From Mogibacterium sp. (GTDB taxonomy: Bacteria; Bacillota; Clostridia; Peptostreptococcales; Anaerovoracaceae), in NCBI GenBank assembly GCA_017433975.1, contig JAFRGD010000011.1, positions 1 to 58,523 on the forward strand: 58,523 nucleotides of DNA, in the 5' to 3' direction. Positions 18,152 through 26,448 of this stretch are shown in pieces. A program made the position numbers and the translations under genes. Position 1 is the stretch's first letter. The number at the start of each line of letters is the position of its first letter. The notes under the pieces were generated by a model. The model saw only the letters and a program-made list of their open reading frames with translations, searched no databases and was not told where the DNA came from.

Positions 18152-18913
18152 ATGGGAGTATTGCAGCAGATTCCGTACGAGACGGAGTCGGAACAGATCA
18201 AAGACCGGGTCAGGGGCTACTGGTCAAAAAGGTCGGAGAGTTTTTCGGAGCACAAGCACGACGAACTGCATAGTTATAAGGCGGCGCTCTGGACGGAGGA
18301 GCTGACGCGGCATCTGCCGCCGGCAGACGGCCGGACCGTGCGGATCCTCGACGTCGGCTGCGGGGCGGGCTTTTTTGAGATGCTGCTCGCGCCGCTCGGA
18401 TACAACATGACAGGAATCGACCTCACGCCGGACATGATCCTGGAAGCACGGCAGCTCGCGTTCTATCACCACGGGACGCAGGCGGAGTTTCTGATCATGG
18501 ACGCGGAGCACCCGGACTTCCCGAATGGGTTTTTCGACGCGGTCATCTCCCGGAACCTCACCTGGACCCTGCCGCACCCGGCGGACGCGTACGCGGAATG
18601 GTACCGCGTGCTCAAGCCGGGCGGCGTACTGTTGAATTACGATGCAGAGTACGCCAAGGGCTTCCACCAATACGATCAGGCCGAGAACTGCGCGCATAGA
18701 AAGATCGACGAGAAACTGATCGAAGAGTGCCACGACATCTACCACATGCTGTCGGTCAGCGCGTTTGACCGGCCGGCGTGGGATGTGACAGCACTGAAAG
18801 AAATTGGTTTTTCTTCTGTGGAGGCAGACCTGACAGCAGGCGACCGGCTCTACCATGAGAAAGACCAGTTCTATATGCCGGACCGCATGTTCGGCATCAA
18901 AGCAATCAAATAA
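18152..18913 (+). CDS. Class I SAM-dependent methyltransferase (second of a tandem pair)
   Basis: A 253-residue paralogue of the preceding protein. SAM motif I is ILDVGCGAGFF (65-75), followed by TGIDLTPDMILEAR, and the shared block SRNLTWTLPHPADAYAEW and YRVLKPGG. RPAWD occurs near residue 210 as in its neighbour. The N-terminal YWSKRSESFSEHKHDEL aligns with the first copy. It starts 17 bases after the first gene and ends 19 bases before the binding-protein gene, so all lie in one transcript. Two diverged copies suggest two steps or a heterodimer, which is an inference. Confidence 0.88.
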   Translation: MGVLQQIPYETESEQIKDRVRGYWSKRSESFSEHKHDELHSYKAALWTEELTRHLPPADGRTVRILDVGCGAGFFEMLLAPLGYNMTGIDLTPDMILEARQLAFYHHGTQAEFLIMDAEHPDFPNGFFDAVISRNLTWTLPHPADAYAEWYRVLKPGGVLLNYDAEYAKGFHQYDQAENCAHRKIDEKLIEECHDIYHMLSVSAFDRPAWDVTALKEIGFSSVEADLTAGDRLYHEKDQFYMPDRMFGIKAIK

Positions 18914-18932
18914 TCATTTGGAGGAGGACATC

Positions 18933-20465
18933 ATGAAGAAGAGATTATTTGCACTGTTCCTTGTGATCTGCATGCTGGCCGGCATGACGGCCTGCGGCAG
19001 CAAGGACGACGGCGGTGAAGCGCCGGCGGGGGACAACATCCTGAGAACGGCCGCGTCGTTCGCGTATCCGAGCCTGGACGTCCACAAGGAGTATTACGGC
19101 TGGTATACGTCGATTTACGGCCTGTCGGAATCCCTGTTTCGGTTCGATGAGAACGCGAAGTCCGTCCCGTGCCTCGCGGAGGACGCGGTCACGGACGAAG
19201 TCGGCACGACCTGGACGATTACGCTGAAGGACGGCGTCACGTTTTCGAATGGCGACCCGCTGACAGCGGACATGGTCATCCGGAACCTCCAACGGATCGC
19301 CGAGGTAAACAGCCGCTTCGCGTATTTCGGCGACTACACCTATGAGGCGCCGGACGAAAAGACCATCATTATCCACACCGGAGACAAGGTCTATCCGATG
19401 CTGCGAAACGACCTCACGAGCCCGGAATTCGGCATGATGGACCTCGACGCAACGACTGACTTCGACAAGAATCCGATCTGCACAGGCCCGTTCGTCATCA
19501 AGGAGTTCAATCCGGAAGGCGACGTTGAGGTCGCGCGGAACGACAATTACTGGGGTGGCGCGGTCAAGCTCGACGGAGCGATCTTCTACTACATGCAGGA
19601 AGACGATCCGAAGCTCCTCGCGATGCAGAGCGGTGAGATCGACTGCTACAACAGCGTTTCGTCCGCGGCGCTCGAGATTTATCAGAAAGAGCCTGACAAG
19701 TACAACGTCGAAGTCGTCGCCGGTACACGGCTGCAGTTCTACATTCTGAACGAGAACCGCCTGGACCCGTCGGTCCGTGAGGCGATCAACCTGATTGTTG
19801 ACAAGGACGCCATCGCGGAGTACCTCAAGGGTACGGTATCCCCGGCGACGAGCCCGTTCCCGGCATCGGCTGCATACAGCCAGGTTACGATTCCGGGCGT
19901 CGACGTCGCGAAGGCGAAGGAGCTTCTCGAGGCGGACGGCTACGCGCTGAACGCGGACGGTATTTACGAAAAGGACGGCAAGCCGCTCAAACTGAATATC
20001 TGCTACTACGCTGCGCGGTCTCTGGACACAGATGCGATCCTCATCCAGGAGCAGCTCAAAGCCGCCGGCATCGATTCGTATCTGACGGTCGAGGAGGACC
20101 CGGATTCGACGTATATCGCGACCGCTGACTTTGACATCGCGCTTTACTGCATGATTTCCGACAAGTGCGGCGACCCGCAGTACTTCATCGACTCGACGCT
20201 GGCGGACGGAGCGTATTATAATGTCGCCGGCTTCAAGAGCGATGAGTGCCAGGCGCTGATCGAGCAGCTCCGCGTGGAGACCGACCCGGCCAAGAGAGCT
20301 GAGCTCGCGAACCAGATTCTCCAGATCGCGATCGACGACAACGCGTTCGGATACGTCGGCCTGTTCAACCACACGACGGTCCTGCGGCCGGGCGTCAGCG
20401 GCTTCGCGGAAAAGATCCCGTTTGACTTCTACGGCATTGACGCGAACACGACAAAAGGCAATTAA
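18933..20465 (+). CDS. Nickel/peptide-type ABC transporter substrate-binding lipoprotein
   Basis: A 510-residue family-5 solute-binding protein (SBP_bac_5: OppA, DppA, NikA). The N-terminus MKKRLFALFLVICMLAGMTAC is a lipoprotein signal with the lipidated Cys at 21, then a Gly/Asp/Glu-rich spacer. The family block TWTITLKDGVTFSNGDPLTA is present near residue 90. I use the ATG at 18933 because GGAGGAGG precedes it and it gives the exact signal peptide; an upstream frame start would spoil it. The length and operon order (binding protein, two permeases, two ATPases) equal Nik/Opp systems. Whether it binds nickel, a metal chelate or a peptide is not shown. Confidence 0.9.
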   Translation: MKKRLFALFLVICMLAGMTACGSKDDGGEAPAGDNILRTAASFAYPSLDVHKEYYGWYTSIYGLSESLFRFDENAKSVPCLAEDAVTDEVGTTWTITLKDGVTFSNGDPLTADMVIRNLQRIAEVNSRFAYFGDYTYEAPDEKTIIIHTGDKVYPMLRNDLTSPEFGMMDLDATTDFDKNPICTGPFVIKEFNPEGDVEVARNDNYWGGAVKLDGAIFYYMQEDDPKLLAMQSGEIDCYNSVSSAALEIYQKEPDKYNVEVVAGTRLQFYILNENRLDPSVREAINLIVDKDAIAEYLKGTVSPATSPFPASAAYSQVTIPGVDVAKAKELLEADGYALNADGIYEKDGKPLKLNICYYAARSLDTDAILIQEQLKAAGIDSYLTVEEDPDSTYIATADFDIALYCMISDKCGDPQYFIDSTLADGAYYNVAGFKSDECQALIEQLRVETDPAKRAELANQILQIAIDDNAFGYVGLFNHTTVLRPGVSGFAEKIPFDFYGIDANTTKGN

Positions 20466-20478
20466 TTCAACCGATTGA

Positions 20479-21411
20479 ATGGGTAAACAGACTGCAAAAC
20501 AAATCGCAAAAAGAATCGTCAGCCTGATCATCATTCTGTTAATTTTAAGTTTCCTTACATTTCTGTTGATGTATCTGGCACCGGGAGACCCTGCGGAGAA
20601 ACGCCTTTCTTCGCAGGGCGTTGCCGTGACCAAAGAAGTGCTCGAGGCGGAGCAGGAACGGATGGGCCTGCTCCGCCCGTTCATGGTGCGCTACGGGGAG
20701 TGGCTTGGCGGCGTCCTGCACGGGGACTTCGGTCTTTCGTTCAAGGACGACATGCCGGTCGGCCCGAAGCTCGTCGCCGGCCTCAAAAAGACGACGGGCC
20801 TCGCCTCCGCGAGCCTGCTGCTCGCACTGCTGGTATCCATCCCGCTAGGTATCCTTTCCGCGGTCAAGAGAAACAGTATCTTTGACCACATCGTCCGATT
20901 GCTCTCATTTATCGGGAACTCGTTGCCGAACTTCCTGATTTCGGTACTCCTGATGTATCTCTTGTGCATCCGCCTGGACCTCTTTCCTGTTGTAGCCACA
21001 GGGAGCCTGCAGGGACTGTTCCTGCCGGCCATTTCGCTTGCCATTCCGATGGCGGGGCGCTTCACCCGGCAGATCCGGACCGAGACGATCGAGCAGCTTA
21101 ACAAGGAATATGTTACGGGACTGCGCACGCGCGGTGTCCGCGAAAAGACCATTCTCATCAACAACGTGTTCCACAACGCGATCGGCCATATTTTTACCGT
21201 CGTCGCGCTGCAGATCGGTGTCCTGATGGGCGGCAGCGTGGTCATCGAGACCATCTTCCGCTGGCCGGGCATCGGCAAACTGGTGATGGACTCCATCAAC
21301 GCCAGAGACTATCCTACGATTATGGGCTTCGTCCTGATCATGGGGACGATTTACGTTGTCATCAACCTGATCACGGACATCGTGTATCATGTACTGGATC
21401 CGAGGGTGTAG
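20479..21411 (+). CDS. ABC transporter permease, NikB/DppB type
   Basis: A 310-residue inner-membrane permease with six predicted hydrophobic segments, the first at about 11-33. The opening IAKRIVSLIIILLILSFLTF is typical of DppB/NikB. The coupling-helix region near 200-220 reads FTRQIRTETIEQLNKEYVTG, matching the EAA-type loop that docks the ATPase. The motif RWPGIGKLVMDSINARDYP near the end is also standard. It partners the next gene to form the transport channel for the upstream binding protein. Confidence 0.92.
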   Translation: MGKQTAKQIAKRIVSLIIILLILSFLTFLLMYLAPGDPAEKRLSSQGVAVTKEVLEAEQERMGLLRPFMVRYGEWLGGVLHGDFGLSFKDDMPVGPKLVAGLKKTTGLASASLLLALLVSIPLGILSAVKRNSIFDHIVRLLSFIGNSLPNFLISVLLMYLLCIRLDLFPVVATGSLQGLFLPAISLAIPMAGRFTRQIRTETIEQLNKEYVTGLRTRGVREKTILINNVFHNAIGHIFTVVALQIGVLMGGSVVIETIFRWPGIGKLVMDSINARDYPTIMGFVLIMGTIYVVINLITDIVYHVLDPRV

Positions 21412-21414
21412 GCC

Positions 21415-22230
21415 ATGAAGAAGAGAAAAAAACAACTTCGGAACCGAATGATCATCGCAGCGGCCTTCGCCTTGCTGCTCGTCCTGATTGCAATCCTCGC
21501 GCCGGTGATTGCGCCGAACGATCCGTACAAGACGAGCGCCGCGCTCATCCGCAAGGCGCCGTCGGCGGCGTACCTGTTTGGCACGGACAACCTCGGACGG
21601 TGCGTACTGTCTCGCGTATTGATCGGGGCGCGGACGACGATCGCGTCGACGTTCTTCCTCGTGGCGATCTCGTTTGCCGTCGGAATTCTGATCGGCATGA
21701 TGTGCGGATATTTCGGCGGAATCATCGATGGCCTTCTGATGCGGCTTGCAGATCTGATGCTGGCTTTCCCGCAGATGGTCGTCGCGATTGCGGTCGCCGG
21801 CATCCTCGGCGGCGGACTGGGCGGCGCCATGCTGGCGCTCGGAATCACCATGTGGACCTCGTTTGCGCGCCTCGCGCGAAGTCATACCCTTGCGATCAAA
21901 AACGAACCGTACATCATGGCGGCAAAGCTGCAGGGCAAGAACAGCTTCCAGATTTTGTTTACACATATCTTCCCGAACATCCTCGAGCCGGTCCTGGTCA
22001 ACGCGCTGACGCAGATCGGAACGACCATGATCGGCATCTCCGGCCTCTCGTTCCTCGGCCTCGGCGTCGTCGCGCCGCAGGCGGAGTGGGGGTCGATGAT
22101 CAGCGAAGCGCGGGCTTACATTCAGATCGCGCCGTGGGCGGTGCTCTTCCCGGCAGCTGCGACCGTTCTCACGATTACGGTATTCAATTACCTGGGCGAC
22201 GCGGTCATGGAATACCGGGATGCGGATTGA
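21415..22230 (+). CDS. ABC transporter permease, NikC/DppC type
   Basis: A 271-residue membrane protein, second channel subunit. It has the DppC-type N-terminal segment with APNDPYKTS and FGTDNLGRCVLSRVLIGARTT (near 43-65), and the ATPase-docking loop ARSHTLAIKNEPYIMAAKLQG (about 153-173). Five to six hydrophobic segments are visible. It begins three bases after the stop of the first permease. Function follows from pairing with NikB-type permease and two ATPases. Confidence 0.92.
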   Translation: MKKRKKQLRNRMIIAAAFALLLVLIAILAPVIAPNDPYKTSAALIRKAPSAAYLFGTDNLGRCVLSRVLIGARTTIASTFFLVAISFAVGILIGMMCGYFGGIIDGLLMRLADLMLAFPQMVVAIAVAGILGGGLGGAMLALGITMWTSFARLARSHTLAIKNEPYIMAAKLQGKNSFQILFTHIFPNILEPVLVNALTQIGTTMIGISGLSFLGLGVVAPQAEWGSMISEARAYIQIAPWAVLFPAAATVLTITVFNYLGDAVMEYRDAD

Positions 22231-22239
22231 GGTGATCCT

Positions 22240-23007
22240 ATGAGAGAAAAACTGTTACAGATCACTTCATTAAATGCGTCTTACGGAGACGCGGACGTAC
22301 TGACCGGGATCGATCTCGGAATCGACGCCGGGGAAATCGTCTGCATCGTCGGAGAGAGCGGAAGCGGAAAGTCCACGTTGATCAAGGCGATTCATGGGAT
22401 GAGCGGCCTTCGCATCACGAACGGAAGCATCCGGTTCGACGGTCGGGACATCACGAATCTCCCGGCCGCTGAACGGAGGAAGATCATGGGACCCGGCATC
22501 GGGCTCATCCCGCAGGACCCGGGCACTTCGTTCAACCCGATCCGGCGGTTTGACGTGCAGTTCAAAGAAGCGCTTCAGAGCCACGGGCTCCCATATGACG
22601 AGAACGCGATCGTTGGCATGCTTCGGACGATCGAACTCGAAGACGCGAAGGCGGTGCTGCGGAACCGGCCGTACGAGATGAGCGGCGGCATGAACCAGCG
22701 CATCGCAATCGCGGCGGCGATGATGTTCCGGCCGCGCCTCCTCATGTGCGACGAGGCGACCAGCGCGCTGGACGTCACGACGGCCGGTGCAGTCGTCGGG
22801 GAGCTGGTTCGGATCCGCAAAGAGCAGGGGACCGCGATCCTCATGGTCACGCACCACCTCGGCATCGCGCAAAGGATGGCGGACCACGTCGGCATCATGC
22901 GAAAAGGCGCCATGATTGAATACGGAACGGTGCGGGATATTTTTGAAAACCCGCAGAACGAATACACAAAGCGGCTCATCACCGATGTGCCGAAACTGAA
23001 GAAATAG
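22240..23007 (+). CDS. ABC transporter ATPase, NikD/DppD type
   Basis: A 255-residue nucleotide-binding subunit that powers the importer. Walker A is GESGSGKST (38-46), the Q-loop is LIPQDPGTSFNP, the signature reads MSGGMNQRIAIAAAMM and Walker B is LLMCDEATSALD. The ending FENPQNEYTKRLI is typical of oligopeptide/nickel ATPases. It is shorter than DppD (about 325), lacking the C-terminal Fe-S/ligand extension, which is the NikD-like length. It is co-transcribed with the permeases and the second ATPase. Confidence 0.92.
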   Translation: MREKLLQITSLNASYGDADVLTGIDLGIDAGEIVCIVGESGSGKSTLIKAIHGMSGLRITNGSIRFDGRDITNLPAAERRKIMGPGIGLIPQDPGTSFNPIRRFDVQFKEALQSHGLPYDENAIVGMLRTIELEDAKAVLRNRPYEMSGGMNQRIAIAAAMMFRPRLLMCDEATSALDVTTAGAVVGELVRIRKEQGTAILMVTHHLGIAQRMADHVGIMRKGAMIEYGTVRDIFENPQNEYTKRLITDVPKLKK

Positions 23008-23016
23008 GGATAAAAC

Positions 23017-23769
23017 ATGGAGCAGACCGCAGCGCCGCTGCTTTGCGGCAAGGGACTGAATAAGACGTATAAGAGCAACGGCCGCGTGGTTCGGCCGCTG
23101 CAGGACGTTGACTTTGCCCTGTATCCGGGCGAGGTCCTCGGCATAGTCGGCGAAAGCGGCTCCGGCAAGAGCACGCTGTTTAAGGTCGTCTGCGGCATGG
23201 AAAAACCGGACAGCGGCCACCTGTACTACCAGGGAAAGGAATACACCGGCGACGGCCCGGAAAAGACGGGGCGGTTCCTCCAGATGATCTTCCAGGATGC
23301 CTACGGCTCGTTTGACCCGCGGATGACCATGGAGCGGTCCCTCCGCGAAGGGTCTGACGCGAACCGTGACGAAATCGTCCGCATTATCGGTGAAGTCGGC
23401 CTCGACTCCGAACTGCTCGGCCGAAGGCCGCGGAATCTCTCCGGCGGCCAGTGCCAGCGCATGTCGATTGCGCGGGCGCTCCTTTCGCATGCCACGGTGC
23501 TTCTCTGCGACGAGATCACGAGCGCGCTGGACGTGACGACCCAGGCACAGGTCGTCAGACTTCTGAACGGTCTCCGCGAGATCGAGAACGTTTCAATCCT
23601 TTTCGTCTCCCACGACCTGGCGCTCGTCAGCATGATCTGCGACCGCGTCATGGTGCTCAAAGGGGGCGTCGTCATGGAAAGCGGCCCGACGGACGAGGTC
23701 ATCCACAACCCGCAGAACGACTACACCCGCAAGCTGCTGAACAGCGTCATCGCCGTCGAAAAAATGTGA
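23017..23769 (+). CDS. ABC transporter ATPase, NikE/DppF type
   Basis: The second ATPase subunit, 250 residues. Walker A GESGSGKST (45-53), Q-loop IFQDAYGSFDPRMTM, signature LSGGQCQRMSIARALL, Walker B LLCDEITSALD and the switch His in VSHD are all present. The HNPQNDYTRKLL ending fits the family. It closes the operon. The second copy of the 28-bp repeat begins at its stop codon and an intrinsic terminator follows. Confidence 0.92.
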   Translation: MEQTAAPLLCGKGLNKTYKSNGRVVRPLQDVDFALYPGEVLGIVGESGSGKSTLFKVVCGMEKPDSGHLYYQGKEYTGDGPEKTGRFLQMIFQDAYGSFDPRMTMERSLREGSDANRDEIVRIIGEVGLDSELLGRRPRNLSGGQCQRMSIARALLSHATVLLCDEITSALDVTTQAQVVRLLNGLREIENVSILFVSHDLALVSMICDRVMVLKGGVVMESGPTDEVIHNPQNDYTRKLLNSVIAVEKM

Positions 23770-23795
23770 AATCGGGGACGGTTCCGCTTTTCATC
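23768..23795 (+). repeat. 28-bp direct repeat, copy 2 (after the last ABC ATPase gene)
   Basis: The same 28-bp sequence as at 17045-17072 with a single C/G difference. It overlaps the TGA of the ATPase gene. Both copies are in the same orientation and each lies at the 3' end of an operon. Confidence 0.85.
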
Positions 23796-23810
23796 TTTTC
23801 ACACCACAGG

Positions 23811-23832
23811 AGCAGCGCAGGCTGCTTTTTTG
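23811..23832 (+). terminator. Intrinsic terminator of the methyltransferase/ABC operon
   Basis: AGCAGC (23811-23816) pairs with GCTGCT (23821-23826) around GCAG and runs into TTTTTTG. Confidence 0.85.
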
Positions 23833-23857
23833 TTTCTCATTTTGTGCATAATTCCCC

Positions 23858-23891
23858 TTGATTTAGTAGGAATAACGTGATAATATCCTAC
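23858..23891 (+). promoter_or_regulatory. iscR promoter with overlapping inverted repeat
   Basis: TTGATT (23858-23863) and TAATAT (23881-23886) with a 17-base spacer form a promoter. An inverted repeat, GTAGGA (23866-23871) and TCCTAC (23886-23891), spans the spacer and -10 box. Rrf2-family regulators often bind such sites over their own promoter, so autoregulation by the encoded IscR is likely but inferred. Confidence 0.7.
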
Positions 23892-23911
23892 AGAAAGGAT
23901 AGGAATTAATT

Positions 23912-24331
23912 ATGATGGTTTCAAGCAAGGGGCGCTACGCGCTCCAGGTGATGATGGACATCGCCAAAAATGAAGGGGACGGATACGTCTCGGTCGCGGA
24001 CATCTCCGAACGTCAGCACCTTCCGCTCAAGTATCTGGAGGTCATCGTCGGCATTCTCAACAAGGGCGGCATGCTGAGCAGCCTCCGCGGCAAGAACGGC
24101 GGGTACCGGCTGAACAAGGCGCCGGACGAGTACTCGATCAGCGAGATTCTCAACCTCACCGAGGGGAGCCTCGCGCCGGTCGAGTGCGTCAAGGGCCACA
24201 CCGCAGGGTGCGAGAACGCGGCGACCTGTATGACATTGCCGCTCTGGATCGGCCTGGACCGCGTCATCGAAGATTATCTCAGCAACATCTCTCTACAGGA
24301 TGTAGTAGATGGAAATATAAAGGATTTTTAG
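23912..24331 (+). CDS. iscR: Rrf2-family Fe-S cluster regulator IscR
   Basis: A 139-residue winged-helix regulator of the Rrf2 family. The N-terminus MVSSKGRYALQVMMDIA and LPLKYLEVIVGILNKGG form the DNA-binding part, and LRGKNGGYRLNKAPDEYSI the wing. Three cysteines, Cys92, Cys100 and Cys106, occupy the cluster-ligand region of IscR, but with spacing x7 and x5 rather than the x5 and x5 of E. coli. It precedes iscS by nine bases and iscU, so it probably senses Fe-S status and controls this operon. CymR-type cysteine sensing is the alternative, but the cysteines favour IscR. Confidence 0.88.
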   Translation: MMVSSKGRYALQVMMDIAKNEGDGYVSVADISERQHLPLKYLEVIVGILNKGGMLSSLRGKNGGYRLNKAPDEYSISEILNLTEGSLAPVECVKGHTAGCENAATCMTLPLWIGLDRVIEDYLSNISLQDVVDGNIKDF

Positions 24332-24340
24332 GAGGGAACT

Positions 24341-25531
24341 ATGAGAGTATACGCTGACAATGCGGCGACGACGTACATGACCAAAAGCGTAATGGACGCT
24401 TTTGTCGACGCTCTGCAGAACTTCAACGGCAACCCGAACAGCCTGCACACCGACGGACAGGTCACGCAGGAGAAACTGGACGAGTGCCGCGCCAGAGTCG
24501 CAAAGGCCATCAACGCGCAGTATCCGGACGAGATCATCTTCACGTCCGGCGGATCGGAGGCGGACAACCAGGCGCTTTTGTCCGCGGCCAGAGGGCTCAA
24601 GAAGAAAGGCAAGAAGCACCTCATCTCGCTGAATATCGAGCACCACGCGATTCTGCACACGCTCAAGAAACTCGAGAAGGAAGGCTTCGAGGTCACGCTG
24701 CTCGCGCCGGAGGCCAACGGCATCGTTTCCGTCGATAAGGTCAGAGATGCGATGAGAGACGACACGGCTCTCGTTTCGATCATGTTCGCGAACAACGAGA
24801 TGGGCGCGATCCAGCCGATTCCGGAGATCGGCGCACTGTGCCGCGAGCGAGGAATCCTGTTCCACACGGACGCGGTTCAGGCCGTCGCGCACGTTCCAAT
24901 CGACGTTCAGGCGATGAAGATCGACATGCTCTCGAGTTCCGCTCACAAATTCCACGGTCCGAAGGGCGTCGGCTTCCTCTATGCGCGCAGGGGTATCCGG
25001 CTTGTTAACGTCATCGAGGGCGGCGCACAGGAGAAGGGCAAGAGAGCCGGTACGGTCAACGTCCCTGGCATCGTCGGCATGACCGTGGCGCTCGAGGAGG
25101 GCGTCGCGAACCTCGACGAGAACATGAAGAAAACGATTGCTCTGAGAGACCGCCTGATCGCCGGCCTGAGCGACATCCCGCACGCCAAGTTGAACGGCGA
25201 CCCGATCAAGAGGCTGCCGGGCAACGTCAACTATTCGTTCGAGGGCGTTGAGGGAGAGTCGCTGCTCCTGAAACTGGACCTCAACGGAATCTGCTGCTCG
25301 TCCGGCTCCGCCTGCACCAGCGAGTCGCTCGACCCGAGCCACGTGCTCATGGGCATGGGCGTTCCGGTCGAGGCCGCGCACGGGTCCCTGAGATTCAGCC
25401 TGAACGAGGAGAACACCGAGGAGCAGGTCGATTACATCATCGAAAAGGTTCACGAAATCGTCAATTATTACCGCAGCATTTCACCGTTCTGGGAAGAGCT
25501 TGAGAAGGGAGAGAGAGAACATGTTATATAG
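24341..25531 (+). CDS. iscS: Cysteine desulfurase (NifS/IscS)
   Basis: A PLP enzyme that removes sulfur from cysteine as a persulfide for Fe-S assembly. The 396-residue length and features fit group I desulfurases: DNAATTYMTKSV at the start, SSSAHKFHGPKG with PLP-binding Lys203, and SSGSACTSES with the catalytic Cys325 on the flexible loop. The C-terminus YYRSISPFWEELEKG is longer than the core and overlaps iscU by 11 bases, so the two proteins are made in coupled fashion. Ribosome site AGGAGGG precedes the ATG. Confidence 0.95.
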   Translation: MRVYADNAATTYMTKSVMDAFVDALQNFNGNPNSLHTDGQVTQEKLDECRARVAKAINAQYPDEIIFTSGGSEADNQALLSAARGLKKKGKKHLISLNIEHHAILHTLKKLEKEGFEVTLLAPEANGIVSVDKVRDAMRDDTALVSIMFANNEMGAIQPIPEIGALCRERGILFHTDAVQAVAHVPIDVQAMKIDMLSSSAHKFHGPKGVGFLYARRGIRLVNVIEGGAQEKGKRAGTVNVPGIVGMTVALEEGVANLDENMKKTIALRDRLIAGLSDIPHAKLNGDPIKRLPGNVNYSFEGVEGESLLLKLDLNGICCSSGSACTSESLDPSHVLMGMGVPVEAAHGSLRFSLNEENTEEQVDYIIEKVHEIVNYYRSISPFWEELEKGEREHVI

Positions 25532-25967
25532 CGAAAAAGTAATGGACCATTTTGAGCATCCGCGGAATGTCGGAGTGATCGAGGATGCGGACGGCGTCGG
25601 CGAGGTCGGAAATCCGGTCTGCGGCGACATCATGAAGATGTACCTCAAGATTGAGAACGACATCATCACGGACGTCAAGTTCACGACCTTCGGCTGCGGC
25701 TCCGCAATCGCGACCAGCTCGATGGCGACCGAGCTCATCAAGGGCAAGACGATCCAGGAGGCGCTGGAGCTGTCGAACAAAGCCGTCGTCGAGGCGCTCG
25801 ACGGCCTGCCAAAGCGCAAGATCCACTGTTCCGTGCTCGCGGAGGAGGCGATCAAGGCCGCTCTGGTCGACTATTACAAGAGACACAACCTCGAGCTTCC
25901 GGTCGAGATCCGCGACTTCAACCCGGACGCGGACGACATCGACGAGTCGCTTCCGATGGAGGACTAA
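25521..25967 (+). CDS. iscU: Fe-S cluster assembly scaffold IscU
   Basis: The scaffold on which Fe-S clusters are built. From the ATG at 25521 it has 148 residues with the three cluster cysteines in place: Cys34 in GNPVCGD, Cys59 in TFGCGSAIATSS and Cys103 in KIHCSVLAEEA; Asp36 is also conserved. I prefer 25521 to an upstream TTG because GGGAGAGAG stands before it and MLYSEKVMDHFEHPRNVG is the standard N-terminus. hscA, hscB, iscA and fdx are absent, so this is the short clostridial iscRSU form. Confidence 0.95.
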   Translation: MLYSEKVMDHFEHPRNVGVIEDADGVGEVGNPVCGDIMKMYLKIENDIITDVKFTTFGCGSAIATSSMATELIKGKTIQEALELSNKAVVEALDGLPKRKIHCSVLAEEAIKAALVDYYKRHNLELPVEIRDFNPDADDIDESLPMED

Positions 25968-26006
25968 GCGTCGGAAAAACCCCTTGGGAGGGATTGAATC
26001 GTTTTA

Positions 26007-26069
26007 TTGACATTTGCATAACAAGTGGTATAATCCTTTATGGTAAATAGTATACGTTATGTATACGTT
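26007..26069 (+). promoter_or_regulatory. Cold-shock gene promoter and 5' leader direct repeat
   Basis: TTGACA (26007-26012) and TATAAT (26029-26034) with a 16-base spacer make a consensus promoter. The leader then holds GTATACGTT twice (26050-26058 and 26061-26069), repeated at an 11-base period; GTATAC is itself palindromic. This may be a binding site or part of a temperature-sensitive leader. Confidence 0.75.
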
Positions 26070-26095
26070 GATCAGTTTGTTAAAGGAGGGTACCA

Positions 26096-26311
26096 ATGGC
26101 ATCTGGTACAGTTAAGTGGTTCAATAACGATAAGGGCTACGGCTTTATCGCGAACTCCGAAGGCGGCGACGATATCTTTGTTCATTTTTCCGCGATCCAG
26201 ATCGACGGATTCAAGACGCTCAAGGAAGGTCAGAAGGTCACATTCGACATCGAGGACGATCCAAAGAACGCTAACAAGAAGAGAGCTGCGAATGTACATG
26301 TGATCGAATGA
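26096..26311 (+). CDS. csp: Cold-shock protein (CspA family)
   Basis: A 71-residue single OB-fold RNA-binding protein. RNP1 is KGYGFIAN (residues 13-20) and RNP2 is DIFVHFSAI (about 26-34). The opening [15 protein letters not shown] is diagnostic. It probably acts as an RNA chaperone at low temperature or during growth changes. It has a strong promoter, a long A/T-rich leader, an AAAGGAGG ribosome site and its own terminator, so it is a monocistronic unit. Confidence 0.97.
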   Translation: MASGTVKWFNNDKGYGFIANSEGGDDIFVHFSAIQIDGFKTLKEGQKVTFDIEDDPKNANKKRAANVHVIE

Positions 26312-26354
26312 TCGGACCCCAGCGGTCGAATAGATTAGCCAGCATTGTACAATG

Positions 26355-26388
26355 ACGACCGCCCGGCGCTTGCCGGACGGTCGTTTTA
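26355..26388 (+). terminator. Intrinsic terminator of the cold-shock gene
   Basis: A long hairpin: ACGACCG plus CCGGC (26355-26367) pairs with GCCGG plus CGGTCGT (26372-26384) with one mismatch, a GCTT loop and a TTTT tail. Confidence 0.92.
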
Positions 26389-26448
26389 CATGTGGCGGGC
26401 GATATGGTACAATAGGGGCGCACGGGCAGCTGCCCACGGAGGTTACTG

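Noticed and set aside
17042..23795. Phage-type att sites around the methyltransferase/ABC module.
   Set aside because: No integrase, recombinase or tRNA target is present in the interval, so site-specific integration is not supported by the sequence.
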